A stretch of DNA of 62,860 nucleotides from JADJPL01 sp040382095 (lineage in GTDB: Bacteria > Bacteroidota > Bacteroidia > Chitinophagales > Saprospiraceae). The position numbers were made by a program, and so were the translations under genes. The stretch lies in assembly GCA_040382095.1 (NCBI GenBank), contig JBEIGB010000010.1:1-62860 (forward strand), written 5' to 3'. The notes beneath the pieces were generated by a model, which had not been told where the DNA came from, did no database searches, and saw only the letters and a program-made list of their open reading frames with translations. Below are positions 39,014 through 47,456 of the stretch, piece by piece (position 1 is the first letter of the stretch; each line of letters starts with the position of its first letter).

Positions 39014-39027
39014 ACCCCCAAAAAATT

Positions 39028-39064
39028 GCTTTATACAACCCCAAATGACTTGCGAGATAGTCTT
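39028..39064. repeat. Family A repeat remnant (A5)
   Basis: GCTTTATACAACCCCAAATGACTTGCGAGATAGTCTT parallels the A1 order CTTTTTACACAACCTC...AAAGGACTTGTGAGACAGCCTCT with several changes. It sits 15 bp after the PLP-lyase stop. Confidence 0.4.
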
Positions 39065-39082
39065 ATAGTTAAATCCAGTAAT

Positions 39083-40312
39083 ATGAAAAAATACTTATTC
39101 ACCGTATCCCTGTTTAGCTGGCTGTTTTATCTCCCGTTGACAGGACAGGCCCCTAAAGAAGATATTCTGATTGGCACTTTCACCAACAGTCAAAATGGCC
39201 TGCTCCTTTCCGTAAAGCTGGTTACTTCAAACACCTATGAGGGATTCCTGGAGTATCAGGGAAAACGCCATCCCTTCAGCGGCAGCAGGCTGCTGGGGAT
39301 GTTGTCCGGGGAATATACCTATGAAGGGGCACAGATAAGCTTTACACTGGCCAGAATTATGAATATTTATTACCTGACCAGCGATGGCGTATCGCTGGAA
39401 ATGGTGCGTACTGCTGCCAACCCGGTAAGCACTGCTCAGGCCGGGATCGTTAATCCCCCCTCCAATACGCCCCCACCAGCTACCATCCCACAGGGGCCGG
39501 TCTCCACCAATGCGCCGTTGGCAACGGGCACGCGTATCAACGATCCCTATGGCAGCTTTACCTTTCAGTTGCCTGCAAGCTGGAGCCATACGACACCGGA
39601 AGGCTCGAATATCCTCATCGCCAATCAAAACTACAAGGCACAAATCAGCATTGTACCACATAATTATTCCAGCCTCACAGAAATCAGGCAAAATACCACC
39701 GATATCAGGAATGCCGAATCAGGTACTGCCCTAACAGCCATTGTACGCGATTATGGCAGCCGCGGTCTTTTCATTCGTTATGAGGGCCGTGTACAAGACC
39801 AGGAACTAATTATGGAGACGGTATCTATGATATCGCCATACGGGGGTGGCATCAGCGTAGCTGGTGCCGCTTTAGGACCGGATTATTCCCGGGAAGTCGC
39901 TGATGCCGTTAAATCAATTGCCAACAGCATACAATTCAAAAAAACAATAGATACGCCAGTCGTACAACAGTGGCGGCAGCGACTGGCCAATAAGCAGCTG
40001 CTCTATCTCTACACAGGTAACGGCCTGTCGGAAAAAGCTACTATAGACCTATGTACGAATGGCAGCTTCCAATACAGCAGCAGTGATGCTTTTGTCTCTG
40101 GCGGGTATTTTTCAGACCAGTTAACCTATACAGGTAATAATGCCAATAGTGGCAGCTGGAAAATCATTTCCAAGAACACTTTTCCCGTATTGATGTTATT
40201 TTACAAGGGGGGTCGTGTAACCGAATATTCGATTGCTGCCCGGCAAGCCGGCAATGAAATCAACCTAAATGGCAAGCGTTATTTCGTGCAGGCGTCATCA
40301 GCCTGCAAATAA
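39083..40312 (+). CDS. Secreted protein of unknown function
   Basis: 409 residues from the ATG at 39083, chosen because it opens a clean signal peptide (MKKYLFTVSLFSWLFYLPLTGQ). Three parts are visible. A small beta-rich domain (about 22-115; GTFTNSQNGLLLSVKLV, YEGFLEYQGKRHPFSG, EYTYEGAQISFTLAR) is followed by a Pro/Thr/Ala-rich linker (about 122-158). A domain opening YGSFTFQLPASWSHTTPEGSNI resembles the exported PsbP/serine-protease-associated type. The end region (NGSFQYSSSDAF, GSWKIISKNTFPVLMLFYKGGRV) looks like a lipocalin/META-like readout domain. No enzyme motif is seen and no function is assigned. Confidence 0.7.
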   Translation: MKKYLFTVSLFSWLFYLPLTGQAPKEDILIGTFTNSQNGLLLSVKLVTSNTYEGFLEYQGKRHPFSGSRLLGMLSGEYTYEGAQISFTLARIMNIYYLTSDGVSLEMVRTAANPVSTAQAGIVNPPSNTPPPATIPQGPVSTNAPLATGTRINDPYGSFTFQLPASWSHTTPEGSNILIANQNYKAQISIVPHNYSSLTEIRQNTTDIRNAESGTALTAIVRDYGSRGLFIRYEGRVQDQELIMETVSMISPYGGGISVAGAALGPDYSREVADAVKSIANSIQFKKTIDTPVVQQWRQRLANKQLLYLYTGNGLSEKATIDLCTNGSFQYSSSDAFVSGGYFSDQLTYTGNNANSGSWKIISKNTFPVLMLFYKGGRVTEYSIAARQAGNEINLNGKRYFVQASSACK

Positions 40313-40355
40313 GAATACCATACAAAAAATCATCCGATCAACTAACTGAAAGTCA

Positions 40356-41918
40356 ATGAACAATCCTTTTCGTACTATTGGCGCGGATTTTCCCGCTTCC
40401 GTCGTCGTTTTGCTTGTGGCCGTGCCCCTTTGCCTGGGTATTGCGCTGGGTTCAAATGCCCCTTTATTTTCGGGAATCATTGCCGGGATTGTCGGTGGGA
40501 TCGCCGTTGGGATGCTGAGCGGCTCGCACCTTAGCGTTTCGGGTCCTGCAGCAGGCCTGACGGTAATTGTTGCAGCAGGTATTGCCCGCCTGGAAAGTTT
40601 TGATGTCTTTCTACTGGCCGTAGTCATCGCTGGAGTGCTGCAGTTGGTCTTTGGCTTCCTGAAAGCAGGGGTAATCGGCGACTACGTCCCCAACGCCGTG
40701 ATTAAAGGTATGCTGGCCGCGATTGGCATCATCCTCATCCTCAAGCAAATACCACATTTGTTTGGATATGATAAAGACTTTGAGGGCGATGAGGCATTTT
40801 TACAGCCCGACAACCAAAATACCTTTTCAGAGCTATTCAACGCATTGAACTACATCCAGCCCGGTGCTATCCTGATCGGCCTTTTTGCTATGGCCATTCT
40901 CGTGATCTGGGAACTGAAATTTATCAAGTCCAAAAAAGTATTCCAGCTCGTCCCGGGGGCACTGGTCGCTGTCATTGCAGGGACTTTGCTCAACGAATGG
41001 CTCAAAAGCAGCGGATCGGAACTTGCCCTCGAAGCCGTTCATCTGGTGGCCTTGCCCGTAGCTGCTACTACATCTGAATTTTTCACCTTCTTCACCTTTC
41101 CCGATTTCAGTGGAGCCGCAAACCCCCAGGTGTGGATTACGGCCCTCACACTTGCTGTCGTTGCCAGCCTGGAAACCTTATTGAGTATCGAAGCCGTGGA
41201 TAAGCTCGACCCCTACAAGCGGGTAACACCCAACAACCAGGAGTTGAAAGCCCAGGGAGTAGGGAATATTATTTCCGGGCTACTCGGCGGCCTTCCGGTA
41301 ACCTCCGTCATCGTACGCAGCTCGGCAAACGTTTCAGCAGGGGCAAAATCTAAAAATTCTACTATCCTGCATGGAGCCCTCATGCTCGCACTGGTCTCTA
41401 CAACGCCCTGGCTACTCAACAAAATCCCCCTGTCTGCACTTGCCGCCGTACTCATTTTCGTCGGCTATAAGCTGGCCAAAGTCTCCCTTTTCAAAGAATA
41501 TTATGCCAAAGGCTTCGACCAGTTTGTACCCTTCGTAGTCACGATACTTGCCATTTTGCTGACCGACCTCCTCGAAGGCATCATCATCGGTATCCTCGTT
41601 GGCCTTTTCTTCCTCATACGCAGTAACTTTCGCTCTGCGCTGCTCGTCGTTTCGGACAGGAACAATTACCTTTTACGCCTGCGCAAGGACGTAAGCTTTC
41701 TGAACAAGCCTTTGGTCAAAAATGCCCTGGAGTCCATCCCCGATAACGCCTACCTGGTCATTGACCTGAGCAGGGCGGATTTTATTGATCAGGATATCGC
41801 CGATTCGATCAATGAATTCCTGGCACACGCCCCTTTGAAAAATATTCAGGTCGAAATCCTGAAAAGCACTTTCAAAAACACCATACACCTCAACCTGATC
41901 GAAAATCAACCCGCATAA
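40356..41918 (+). CDS. SulP-family inorganic anion transporter
   Basis: 520 residues. The hydrophobic core of 10-12 helices has SulP landmarks: ASVVVLLVAVPLCLGIALGSNAPLFSGIIAGIVGG, SVSGPAAGLTVIVAAG, GLLGGLPVTSVIVRSSANVSAGAKSK. A C-terminal cytosolic STAS-like domain (about 440-515; NAYLVIDLSRADFIDQDIADSI) closes it. SulP proteins carry sulfate, bicarbonate or other anions. The carbonic anhydrase gene 29 bp downstream points to bicarbonate (inference from context). The clear operon partner makes this pair a likely inorganic-carbon uptake unit. Confidence 0.93.
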   Translation: MNNPFRTIGADFPASVVVLLVAVPLCLGIALGSNAPLFSGIIAGIVGGIAVGMLSGSHLSVSGPAAGLTVIVAAGIARLESFDVFLLAVVIAGVLQLVFGFLKAGVIGDYVPNAVIKGMLAAIGIILILKQIPHLFGYDKDFEGDEAFLQPDNQNTFSELFNALNYIQPGAILIGLFAMAILVIWELKFIKSKKVFQLVPGALVAVIAGTLLNEWLKSSGSELALEAVHLVALPVAATTSEFFTFFTFPDFSGAANPQVWITALTLAVVASLETLLSIEAVDKLDPYKRVTPNNQELKAQGVGNIISGLLGGLPVTSVIVRSSANVSAGAKSKNSTILHGALMLALVSTTPWLLNKIPLSALAAVLIFVGYKLAKVSLFKEYYAKGFDQFVPFVVTILAILLTDLLEGIIIGILVGLFFLIRSNFRSALLVVSDRNNYLLRLRKDVSFLNKPLVKNALESIPDNAYLVIDLSRADFIDQDIADSINEFLAHAPLKNIQVEILKSTFKNTIHLNLIENQPA

Positions 41919-41947
41919 GTATATAACTAACAAAAAATCATTGCACA

Positions 41948-42589
41948 ATGAAAATTTACGACAAGCTCCTTCTCCAAAATAAGGCATGGGTACAGGAAAC
42001 CTTACAGGACGACCCGGAATTTTTTAAAAACCTGGCTAAAATCCAGACTCCTGAATTCCTCTGGATTGGCTGCAGCGATAGCCGCGTTCCTGCCAATCAG
42101 ATTACTGGTACTGCACCGGGTGAGGTCTTCGTCCATCGAAATATCGCCAATATGGTCGTACATACCGACCTCAACATGCTCAGCGTACTCGAATATTCGG
42201 TCGTTTATCTCAAGGTTAAGCATGTAATTGTTTGTGGGCACTACGGGTGCGGGGGCGTCAAGGCGTCCATGAACCGTCACTCCTATGGCATTATTAATAA
42301 ATGGCTGCGTAATATCAAGGATGTTTACCGCATTTATCGGGAAGAACTGGATACAATCCCCAACGATGACGACCGCACCAACCGGCTCGTGGAACTCAAC
42401 GTACGGGAGCAGGTGATGAACCTGGCCAAAACTTCTATTATCCAGAAAGCATGGCAAAATGAACAGCGCCCGCACTTACATGGGTGGGTCTATGGCCTCG
42501 AAGATGGGATTATCAAACCGGTTTTTGAAATGGAAGCAGGCACCCGGATAGACCCCCTCTACGAATTTGATAACCTGCCTAATGAATGA
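41948..42589 (+). CDS. Beta-class carbonic anhydrase
   Basis: 213 residues. It interconverts CO2 and bicarbonate. The zinc ligands are visible: Cys42 with Asp44 and Arg46 in CSDSRV, then His98 and Cys101 in HYGCGG. Further conserved blocks are GEVFVHRNIANMV and LEYSVVYLKVKHVIVCGHYG. No signal peptide, so cytosolic. Cotranscribed with the SulP transporter, it would trap or release imported bicarbonate. Confidence 0.96.
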   Translation: MKIYDKLLLQNKAWVQETLQDDPEFFKNLAKIQTPEFLWIGCSDSRVPANQITGTAPGEVFVHRNIANMVVHTDLNMLSVLEYSVVYLKVKHVIVCGHYGCGGVKASMNRHSYGIINKWLRNIKDVYRIYREELDTIPNDDDRTNRLVELNVREQVMNLAKTSIIQKAWQNEQRPHLHGWVYGLEDGIIKPVFEMEAGTRIDPLYEFDNLPNE

Positions 42590-42733
42590 CCTACGGGGCA
42601 GCGTGGTGAAATAGGCTGTTCTTTATCTGCTATAACGCCACTATGCCCGTCAACCATTTTTTTGTTTGCTCCAACACGTAAAAAAAGTAATTTTAGCAGG
42701 TATTTGCAAAAGCTGTACCACTAACTGGTATCG

Positions 42734-42808
42734 GACTTGTTGCGGCAGGATCACCCCGGGCTAAAAATGGCTCTTTTTCGCCCACACGATGACCTATCGC
42801 AACAAGTC
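42734..42808. repeat. Family B inverted-repeat element (copy B3)
   Basis: 75 bp with perfect 11-bp inverted ends, GACTTGTTGCG (42734-42744) and CGCAACAAGTC (42798-42808). The cleanest copy of the family. It lies between the carbonic anhydrase and hydrolase genes, ending 34 bp before the latter. Confidence 0.75.
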
Positions 42809-42842
42809 TGTTTAACTTTCAAACCGCCTAAAAGTCACTGTC

Positions 42843-43643
42843 ATGGCGAATATCCAGGTCAAAGATGTGAATGTTTTCTATACCGACTCCGGCGAAGGCA
42901 GCGAAACGCTGGTCTTCTCCCACGGTCTGCTCTTCAACGTACACTTGTTCGACAATCAGGTAGAGGCGCTCAAAAGCCAGTACCGTTGTATTGCCTACGA
43001 CCACCCGGGCCAGGGAAAAAGTGGTATGCCGGCTAAAGATTTCGACATGGAAGATCTCTACGAATATGCCGTAGGATTCCTCGAAGCCCTCAATACCGGT
43101 CCTGTCCATTTTATTGGCCTCAGTATGGGCGGCTTCGTCGCGATGCGGATCGCCGCGCGCAGACCAGATCTGGTCAAAAGTGTTATCCTCCTCGACACTT
43201 CCGCCGATACGGAGCCAAATGCTTTTAAATACAGCCTGCTGAATAACATCGTCCGTTATTTCAGCCCAAAACCCGTTGCAGGGACTATTCTGGGCATCAT
43301 GTTTGGAAAATCCTTCCTCGCCGATCCTTCCCGGGATGCCGAACGGGAAAAATGGAAACAACATCTCGTGCAATTGCCCAAAAACATCACCCGCTCCGTC
43401 AATGCCGTCATCGGCAGGAAAGGAGTTTTAGAGGAAATCAAAGGGATCAAATGCCCTGTTCTCGTCGTTTGCGGGGAAGAGGATGTTGCAACCATTCCAG
43501 AAAAATCCCATCGCATCCATGAACAAATCCCCGGCTCTATCCTCAAAATCGTTCCTAAAGCCGGCCATTCCTCGAGTATCGAGCAACCAGGGCCGATCAA
43601 TGCGGCTATTCAGGACTTCGTCGAGCGGCAGCACGAAGGATAG
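42843..43643 (+). CDS. Alpha/beta-fold hydrolase
   Basis: 266 residues, cytosolic. The catalytic triad is readable: nucleophile Ser94 in GLSMGG, Asp214 in CGEEDVATIP, His242 in KAGHSSSIEQP. The oxyanion region SHGLLFN and the AYDHPGQGKS turn are typical of the esterase/haloalkane dehalogenase/proline iminopeptidase-like branch. The substrate cannot be predicted. It is a single gene behind repeat B3. Confidence 0.9.
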   Translation: MANIQVKDVNVFYTDSGEGSETLVFSHGLLFNVHLFDNQVEALKSQYRCIAYDHPGQGKSGMPAKDFDMEDLYEYAVGFLEALNTGPVHFIGLSMGGFVAMRIAARRPDLVKSVILLDTSADTEPNAFKYSLLNNIVRYFSPKPVAGTILGIMFGKSFLADPSRDAEREKWKQHLVQLPKNITRSVNAVIGRKGVLEEIKGIKCPVLVVCGEEDVATIPEKSHRIHEQIPGSILKIVPKAGHSSSIEQPGPINAAIQDFVERQHEG

Positions 43644-43699
43644 ACAGCCTCAGCAACCCCGACAACGCCCTTTGTGATAATCGCCATACTTTATATATC

Positions 43700-45127
43700 A
43701 TGTACAAAAAAGCACTCTGCCTTAATCCTAACGGATCACGTCTGTGCCGGATATTCCAATATCTTCTGATGGGGGCGGCCCTGATTACAAGTCTTTTCCC
43801 GATTAACGCACAAAATTTCGATCCGTACCCCCCAAAACCAACCCCGGACCGCATCATCCTCACCTGGAACGGAGACCCCGCCACTTCACAGGCGGTCACC
43901 TGGCGTACAGATACTACGATTATCGAGGCTTTTGCCGAGGTGGCCATCGCAGGCGACATGCCAGAATTTGTCCTTAACGCTGCCCGCGTCAACGCACGCA
44001 CGGAAAAACTGATCAGCGATAAAAGCGCGGCACACTATCACTCGGCAACATTCGGACAGCTACAGCCCAATACACTCTATGCCTACCGGGTAGGGGACGG
44101 AAAGTACTGGAGCGAATGGTTTCACTTCAAAACAGCAAATAACTCCTCCGCACCCTTTTCATTCATTTACTTCGGCGATGCCCAAAACGACCTGAAATCC
44201 TTATGGTCCAGAGTTATACGGCAAGCTTACAGTACATTGCCCGCTGCCGATTTCATGCTGCATGCCGGCGACCTGGTCAACATATCCACAAGGGATGAGG
44301 AGTGGGGAGAATGGCATTATGCCGGTGGCTGGATTTTTGGCTCCAAACCAAGCATCCTCACCCCAGGCAACCACGAATATCCACGGGGCAAGGACGGGGA
44401 CAGGATACTCGCACCCCACTGGCGACCCGGCTTCAACCTTCCGGAAAATGGTCCTGCCGGCCTCGAAGAAACAGTTTATTACACAGACTACCAGGGTGTC
44501 CGTTTTATCAGCCTCAATACCCAGGCAATGTTAAACAACCCTGAAATGACGGCCCTGCAAAAGCAGTGGCTGGAAAACCTGCTCAAAAATAACCCTCACC
44601 CCTGGACGATTATCACGCATCACCATCCTGTTTATTCCACGGCAATCGGACGCGACAATAAGGAAATACGGGACGCTCTCCAGCCCTTGTACGAAAAATA
44701 TGGCGTTGACCTCGTCCTCCAGGGCCATGACCATGCATACGGCAGGGGCCATAACATCCATTCTGGCGCCAAACACTATGAAAAGGGCCCCGTCTATGTA
44801 GTCTCTGTCAGCGGGCCAAAAATGTACCACCTCAATTTTGACGAATGGATGGAACGCGCCGCCTCAAACACCCAGCTATTCCAGATTATCCGGGTGGAAA
44901 ACCAAAAAATTATTTACGAAGCCTATACCGCTACGGGTAAACGATATGATCAGTTCTCCCTCACCAGAAAGAAAAACGGCACCAATAAATTTCAGGACCT
45001 CGCACCTGCAAACCAAAAGGAAAACCTCGAACTACCCCCACCCGTACAAAAAAGCATGAAGGAAGAAGATATCAATATTTACCGACAGAAACTCCGGCAA
45101 TACCTGCAGCGCAAAGCGGCCAACTGA
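43700..45127 (+). CDS. Purple-acid-phosphatase-like metallophosphoesterase, exported
   Basis: 475 residues. The N-terminal hydrophobic signal (about 14-37) is followed by a fibronectin-type domain (PDRIILTWNGDPATSQAVTWRTDT, LQPNTLYAYRVGDG) and a metallophosphoesterase domain. The five metal-binding blocks are in order: FGDAQND, HAGDLV, PGNHEY, THHHPVYS and GHDHAYGRG. This architecture is that of plant-type purple acid phosphatases, which hydrolyse phosphate esters outside the cytoplasm. The C-terminal tail of about 40 residues (ENLELPPPVQKSMKEEDINIYRQ) is an unusual extension. Confidence 0.9.
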   Translation: MYKKALCLNPNGSRLCRIFQYLLMGAALITSLFPINAQNFDPYPPKPTPDRIILTWNGDPATSQAVTWRTDTTIIEAFAEVAIAGDMPEFVLNAARVNARTEKLISDKSAAHYHSATFGQLQPNTLYAYRVGDGKYWSEWFHFKTANNSSAPFSFIYFGDAQNDLKSLWSRVIRQAYSTLPAADFMLHAGDLVNISTRDEEWGEWHYAGGWIFGSKPSILTPGNHEYPRGKDGDRILAPHWRPGFNLPENGPAGLEETVYYTDYQGVRFISLNTQAMLNNPEMTALQKQWLENLLKNNPHPWTIITHHHPVYSTAIGRDNKEIRDALQPLYEKYGVDLVLQGHDHAYGRGHNIHSGAKHYEKGPVYVVSVSGPKMYHLNFDEWMERAASNTQLFQIIRVENQKIIYEAYTATGKRYDQFSLTRKKNGTNKFQDLAPANQKENLELPPPVQKSMKEEDINIYRQKLRQYLQRKAAN

Positions 45128-45134
45128 GTAAAAA

Positions 45135-46406
45135 TTAATAAAGAAATAAAATCACCGCGATACACCCTGCGTTAATCAGCCCAAAACCGTAGAGCAGCAA
45201 ACGCCGCGTATAGGATTCAGAAAGGACCAGCGCATAGAGCATCTTCAGCAGGTTATTGGCCGTGATGGTTTGCATTGCCGCCAGCGCAATACGCTCAACA
45301 GACAACGCCCCGCGTTCTTCCTGTAATAAGCTGATCAAAAAAGGGTCTATATCTGCCAATCCGGCAATGAAAGACAAAACCGGAAGACCAGCATTACCGT
45401 ACTGCTCCAGTGTGTACTCCGTGATCAGAGAAAAAAAGATGTATAGTGCAGAAAAAACCAGGGCCATCCTAAACTCCAGTGGGTTTTGCCGTACCGTCAG
45501 CATATTTTCCAATACCGCCCCCGCTTTGCTCCGACGCTGATATATAAAAAAAACGACCAAAGCACTCCCCGCGATGAGCGCACCAAAATAGGGGGAAAAA
45601 AACAGCGCCAGCTCACCTTTAAACAGCCAGATCAATACAAAAACACGGATGAACATCATCATCGTCGCCGATAAAATCCCGGCTGCATATTCATGCGGCG
45701 TTGATATCCTGTCCTGGCTACGCTTTGAAAGCAGGAACGTCGTGGCTGTACTGCTGTAAAGCCCCCCCAATACCCCCGATAAAAGTGTGCCTGCATGGGG
45801 ATAAACATACTTTTGCACCAGATAACTGAGATACGAAATCCCCGATATGGCCACGACCGCCAGCCATAGCTTGTAAAAGCTTAAAGGAAACCCTTCCAGC
45901 AAAGGCGCTTTTGGTGCAAGCGGCAAAATTACCCCTGTGATCATGATGAACTTAGCCAGGGTGATGAATTCCTCCGAAAAAATCCGCTGCGAAAAGGCCT
46001 TAATCTGCTCTTTAATCTCCACCAGCGTAATCACCAGCACAATGACCAGCAAAGCCAGCCATAAAGGTTGGGTTTTCAGGAGTAAAGGCAGCGTATATAC
46101 CAACTGGGCCACCAATACTTTCGTCAATCCAAAATTTTTGAAATGCCAGATATTTGAAAAATAAAATATTGCGAGAAAAACGGATAATGCTGCCCAGCCC
46201 GACATATAACCCGCAGGGAAATAAGTGCTGCCTTCCAGGAGTACAAAACCCAAAATACCCACGAAAGCAAGCGTACGCTCTGTACCAAAAAATGCTTCCC
46301 CTGCTTCCCGCTTTTCCTTTTTTTTATTTAACTCCAGGCCGATAATAAAGGAAAACACCACCGTAAGCAAAAAATTCACGACTGCGGAAACGTCAAAACC
46401 CTCCAT
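45135..46406 (-). CDS. MgtC/SapB-DUF4010 family integral membrane protein
   Basis: 423 residues, almost entirely hydrophobic with about 11-12 helices. The N-terminal part has the MgtC-like segment (FSFIIGLELNKKKEKREAGEAFFGTERTLAFVGILGF). The rest has DUF4010 blocks (GGLYSSTATTFLLSKRS, AGLADIDPFLISLL, NNLLKMLYALVL). Function of the family is unknown; transport is suspected. Convergent with the phosphatase gene, 7 bp from its stop. Confidence 0.85.
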   Translation of the reverse strand: MEGFDVSAVVNFLLTVVFSFIIGLELNKKKEKREAGEAFFGTERTLAFVGILGFVLLEGSTYFPAGYMSGWAALSVFLAIFYFSNIWHFKNFGLTKVLVAQLVYTLPLLLKTQPLWLALLVIVLVITLVEIKEQIKAFSQRIFSEEFITLAKFIMITGVILPLAPKAPLLEGFPLSFYKLWLAVVAISGISYLSYLVQKYVYPHAGTLLSGVLGGLYSSTATTFLLSKRSQDRISTPHEYAAGILSATMMMFIRVFVLIWLFKGELALFFSPYFGALIAGSALVVFFIYQRRSKAGAVLENMLTVRQNPLEFRMALVFSALYIFFSLITEYTLEQYGNAGLPVLSFIAGLADIDPFLISLLQEERGALSVERIALAAMQTITANNLLKMLYALVLSESYTRRLLLYGFGLINAGCIAVILFLY

Positions 46407-46461
46407 AATATGTTAAGATTTTTTTGACTTTTAATCTTTTTGCATGTCAGTACTGTATATT

Positions 46462-46535
46462 AGACTTGTTACAGCAGCATCATCAAGGGATAAAAATAAT
46501 TCTTTTTCCACCATGCTGACCCGTTACAACAAGTC
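46462..46535. repeat. Family B inverted-repeat element (copy B4)
   Basis: 74 bp: AGACTTGTTACAGCAGCATCATC at the left and GACCCGTTACAACAAGTCT-type sequence at the right. Overall it resembles B3 (both hold TAAAAAT and CTTTTTC in the middle). Located between divergent genes. Confidence 0.65.
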
Positions 46536-46592
46536 TTTTAACAACCGGGGATATGCACAAGGTATATCGCTTCATTTCAAGCACAAATCCAC

Positions 46593-46600
46593 TATATTCG
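46593..46600 (+). promoter_or_regulatory. Candidate -7 box for the PNP-uvrA unit
   Basis: TATATTCG, one mismatch from TAnnTTTG, 19 bp upstream of the ATG. Confidence 0.3.
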
Positions 46601-46619
46601 CAGCTCAAAAAGACTGACA

Positions 46620-47444
46620 ATGCCAACGCTATACGACCACTACCTGGAATCGGCCCAATTCATCCGAAAAAAAACAGACTTTGAGCCTGAATTTGGCATC
46701 ATCCTCGGAACAGGCCTCAGTGGCCTTGCTTCGGAAATCGAAGCGGTTTGTACGCTACCCTACGATATTATCCCCCATTTCCCCATCTCTACCGTAGAAA
46801 GCCACCAAGGAGAACTGGTACTGGGCTATCTGAGCGGCAGAAAGGTAGTAGCCATGGCTGGCAGGTTCCATTTTTATGAAGGATACAGCCTTCAGCAGGT
46901 CACCTTCCCCGTCAGAGTACTCCAGATGCTGGGCATCAAACGGCTGCTCATCAGCAATGCCGCAGGAAGTGTACAGTCAAATATCGAAGCCGGAGATATC
47001 GTATTTATACGCGACCACATCAACCTTCAACCCGACAACCCGCTGCGCGGGCCTAACGACGAAAGGTTAGGGCCAAGATTTCCGGATATGCACGATACTT
47101 ATGACCGGTCGCTGAACGCACAAGCCCTCAGAATTGCCCGCGAAAATGACATCCGTGCGCACGAAGGGGTCTATCTTGCATTACCCGGGCCTAACCTGGA
47201 AACCCCTGCTGAATATCGCTTTGCCAATATCATCGGCGCGGATGTGGTCGGAATGTCCACCGTGCCCGAAGTCATCGTCGCCCGTCACATGGGCCTGCCC
47301 GTCTTCGTTGTCTCTGTCGCTACCAATAAATGCTTCCCCGTAGAAGAAATTGTCAGTACTTCCGTAGAAGATGTCATCGCAGTTGCCAAATCGACCGAAC
47401 CTAAACTCGCCCTTGTCTTCAAATCGCTGCTCAAAATCATGTAA
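46620..47444 (+). CDS. Purine-nucleoside phosphorylase
   Basis: 274 residues, the length of trimeric PNPs. It splits purine nucleosides with phosphate to base and ribose-1-phosphate. Family blocks are FGIILGTGLSGLA, the phosphate-site MAGRFHFYEGY, LISNAAGSVQ, the purine-binding GPNLETPAEYRF and VGMSTVPEVIVARHMGLPVFVVSVATN. Cytosolic salvage enzyme. uvrA starts 12 bp after its stop, so the two are cotranscribed. Confidence 0.95.
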   Translation: MPTLYDHYLESAQFIRKKTDFEPEFGIILGTGLSGLASEIEAVCTLPYDIIPHFPISTVESHQGELVLGYLSGRKVVAMAGRFHFYEGYSLQQVTFPVRVLQMLGIKRLLISNAAGSVQSNIEAGDIVFIRDHINLQPDNPLRGPNDERLGPRFPDMHDTYDRSLNAQALRIARENDIRAHEGVYLALPGPNLETPAEYRFANIIGADVVGMSTVPEVIVARHMGLPVFVVSVATNKCFPVEEIVSTSVEDVIAVAKSTEPKLALVFKSLLKIM

Positions 47445-47456
47445 TCAACCGCCATC

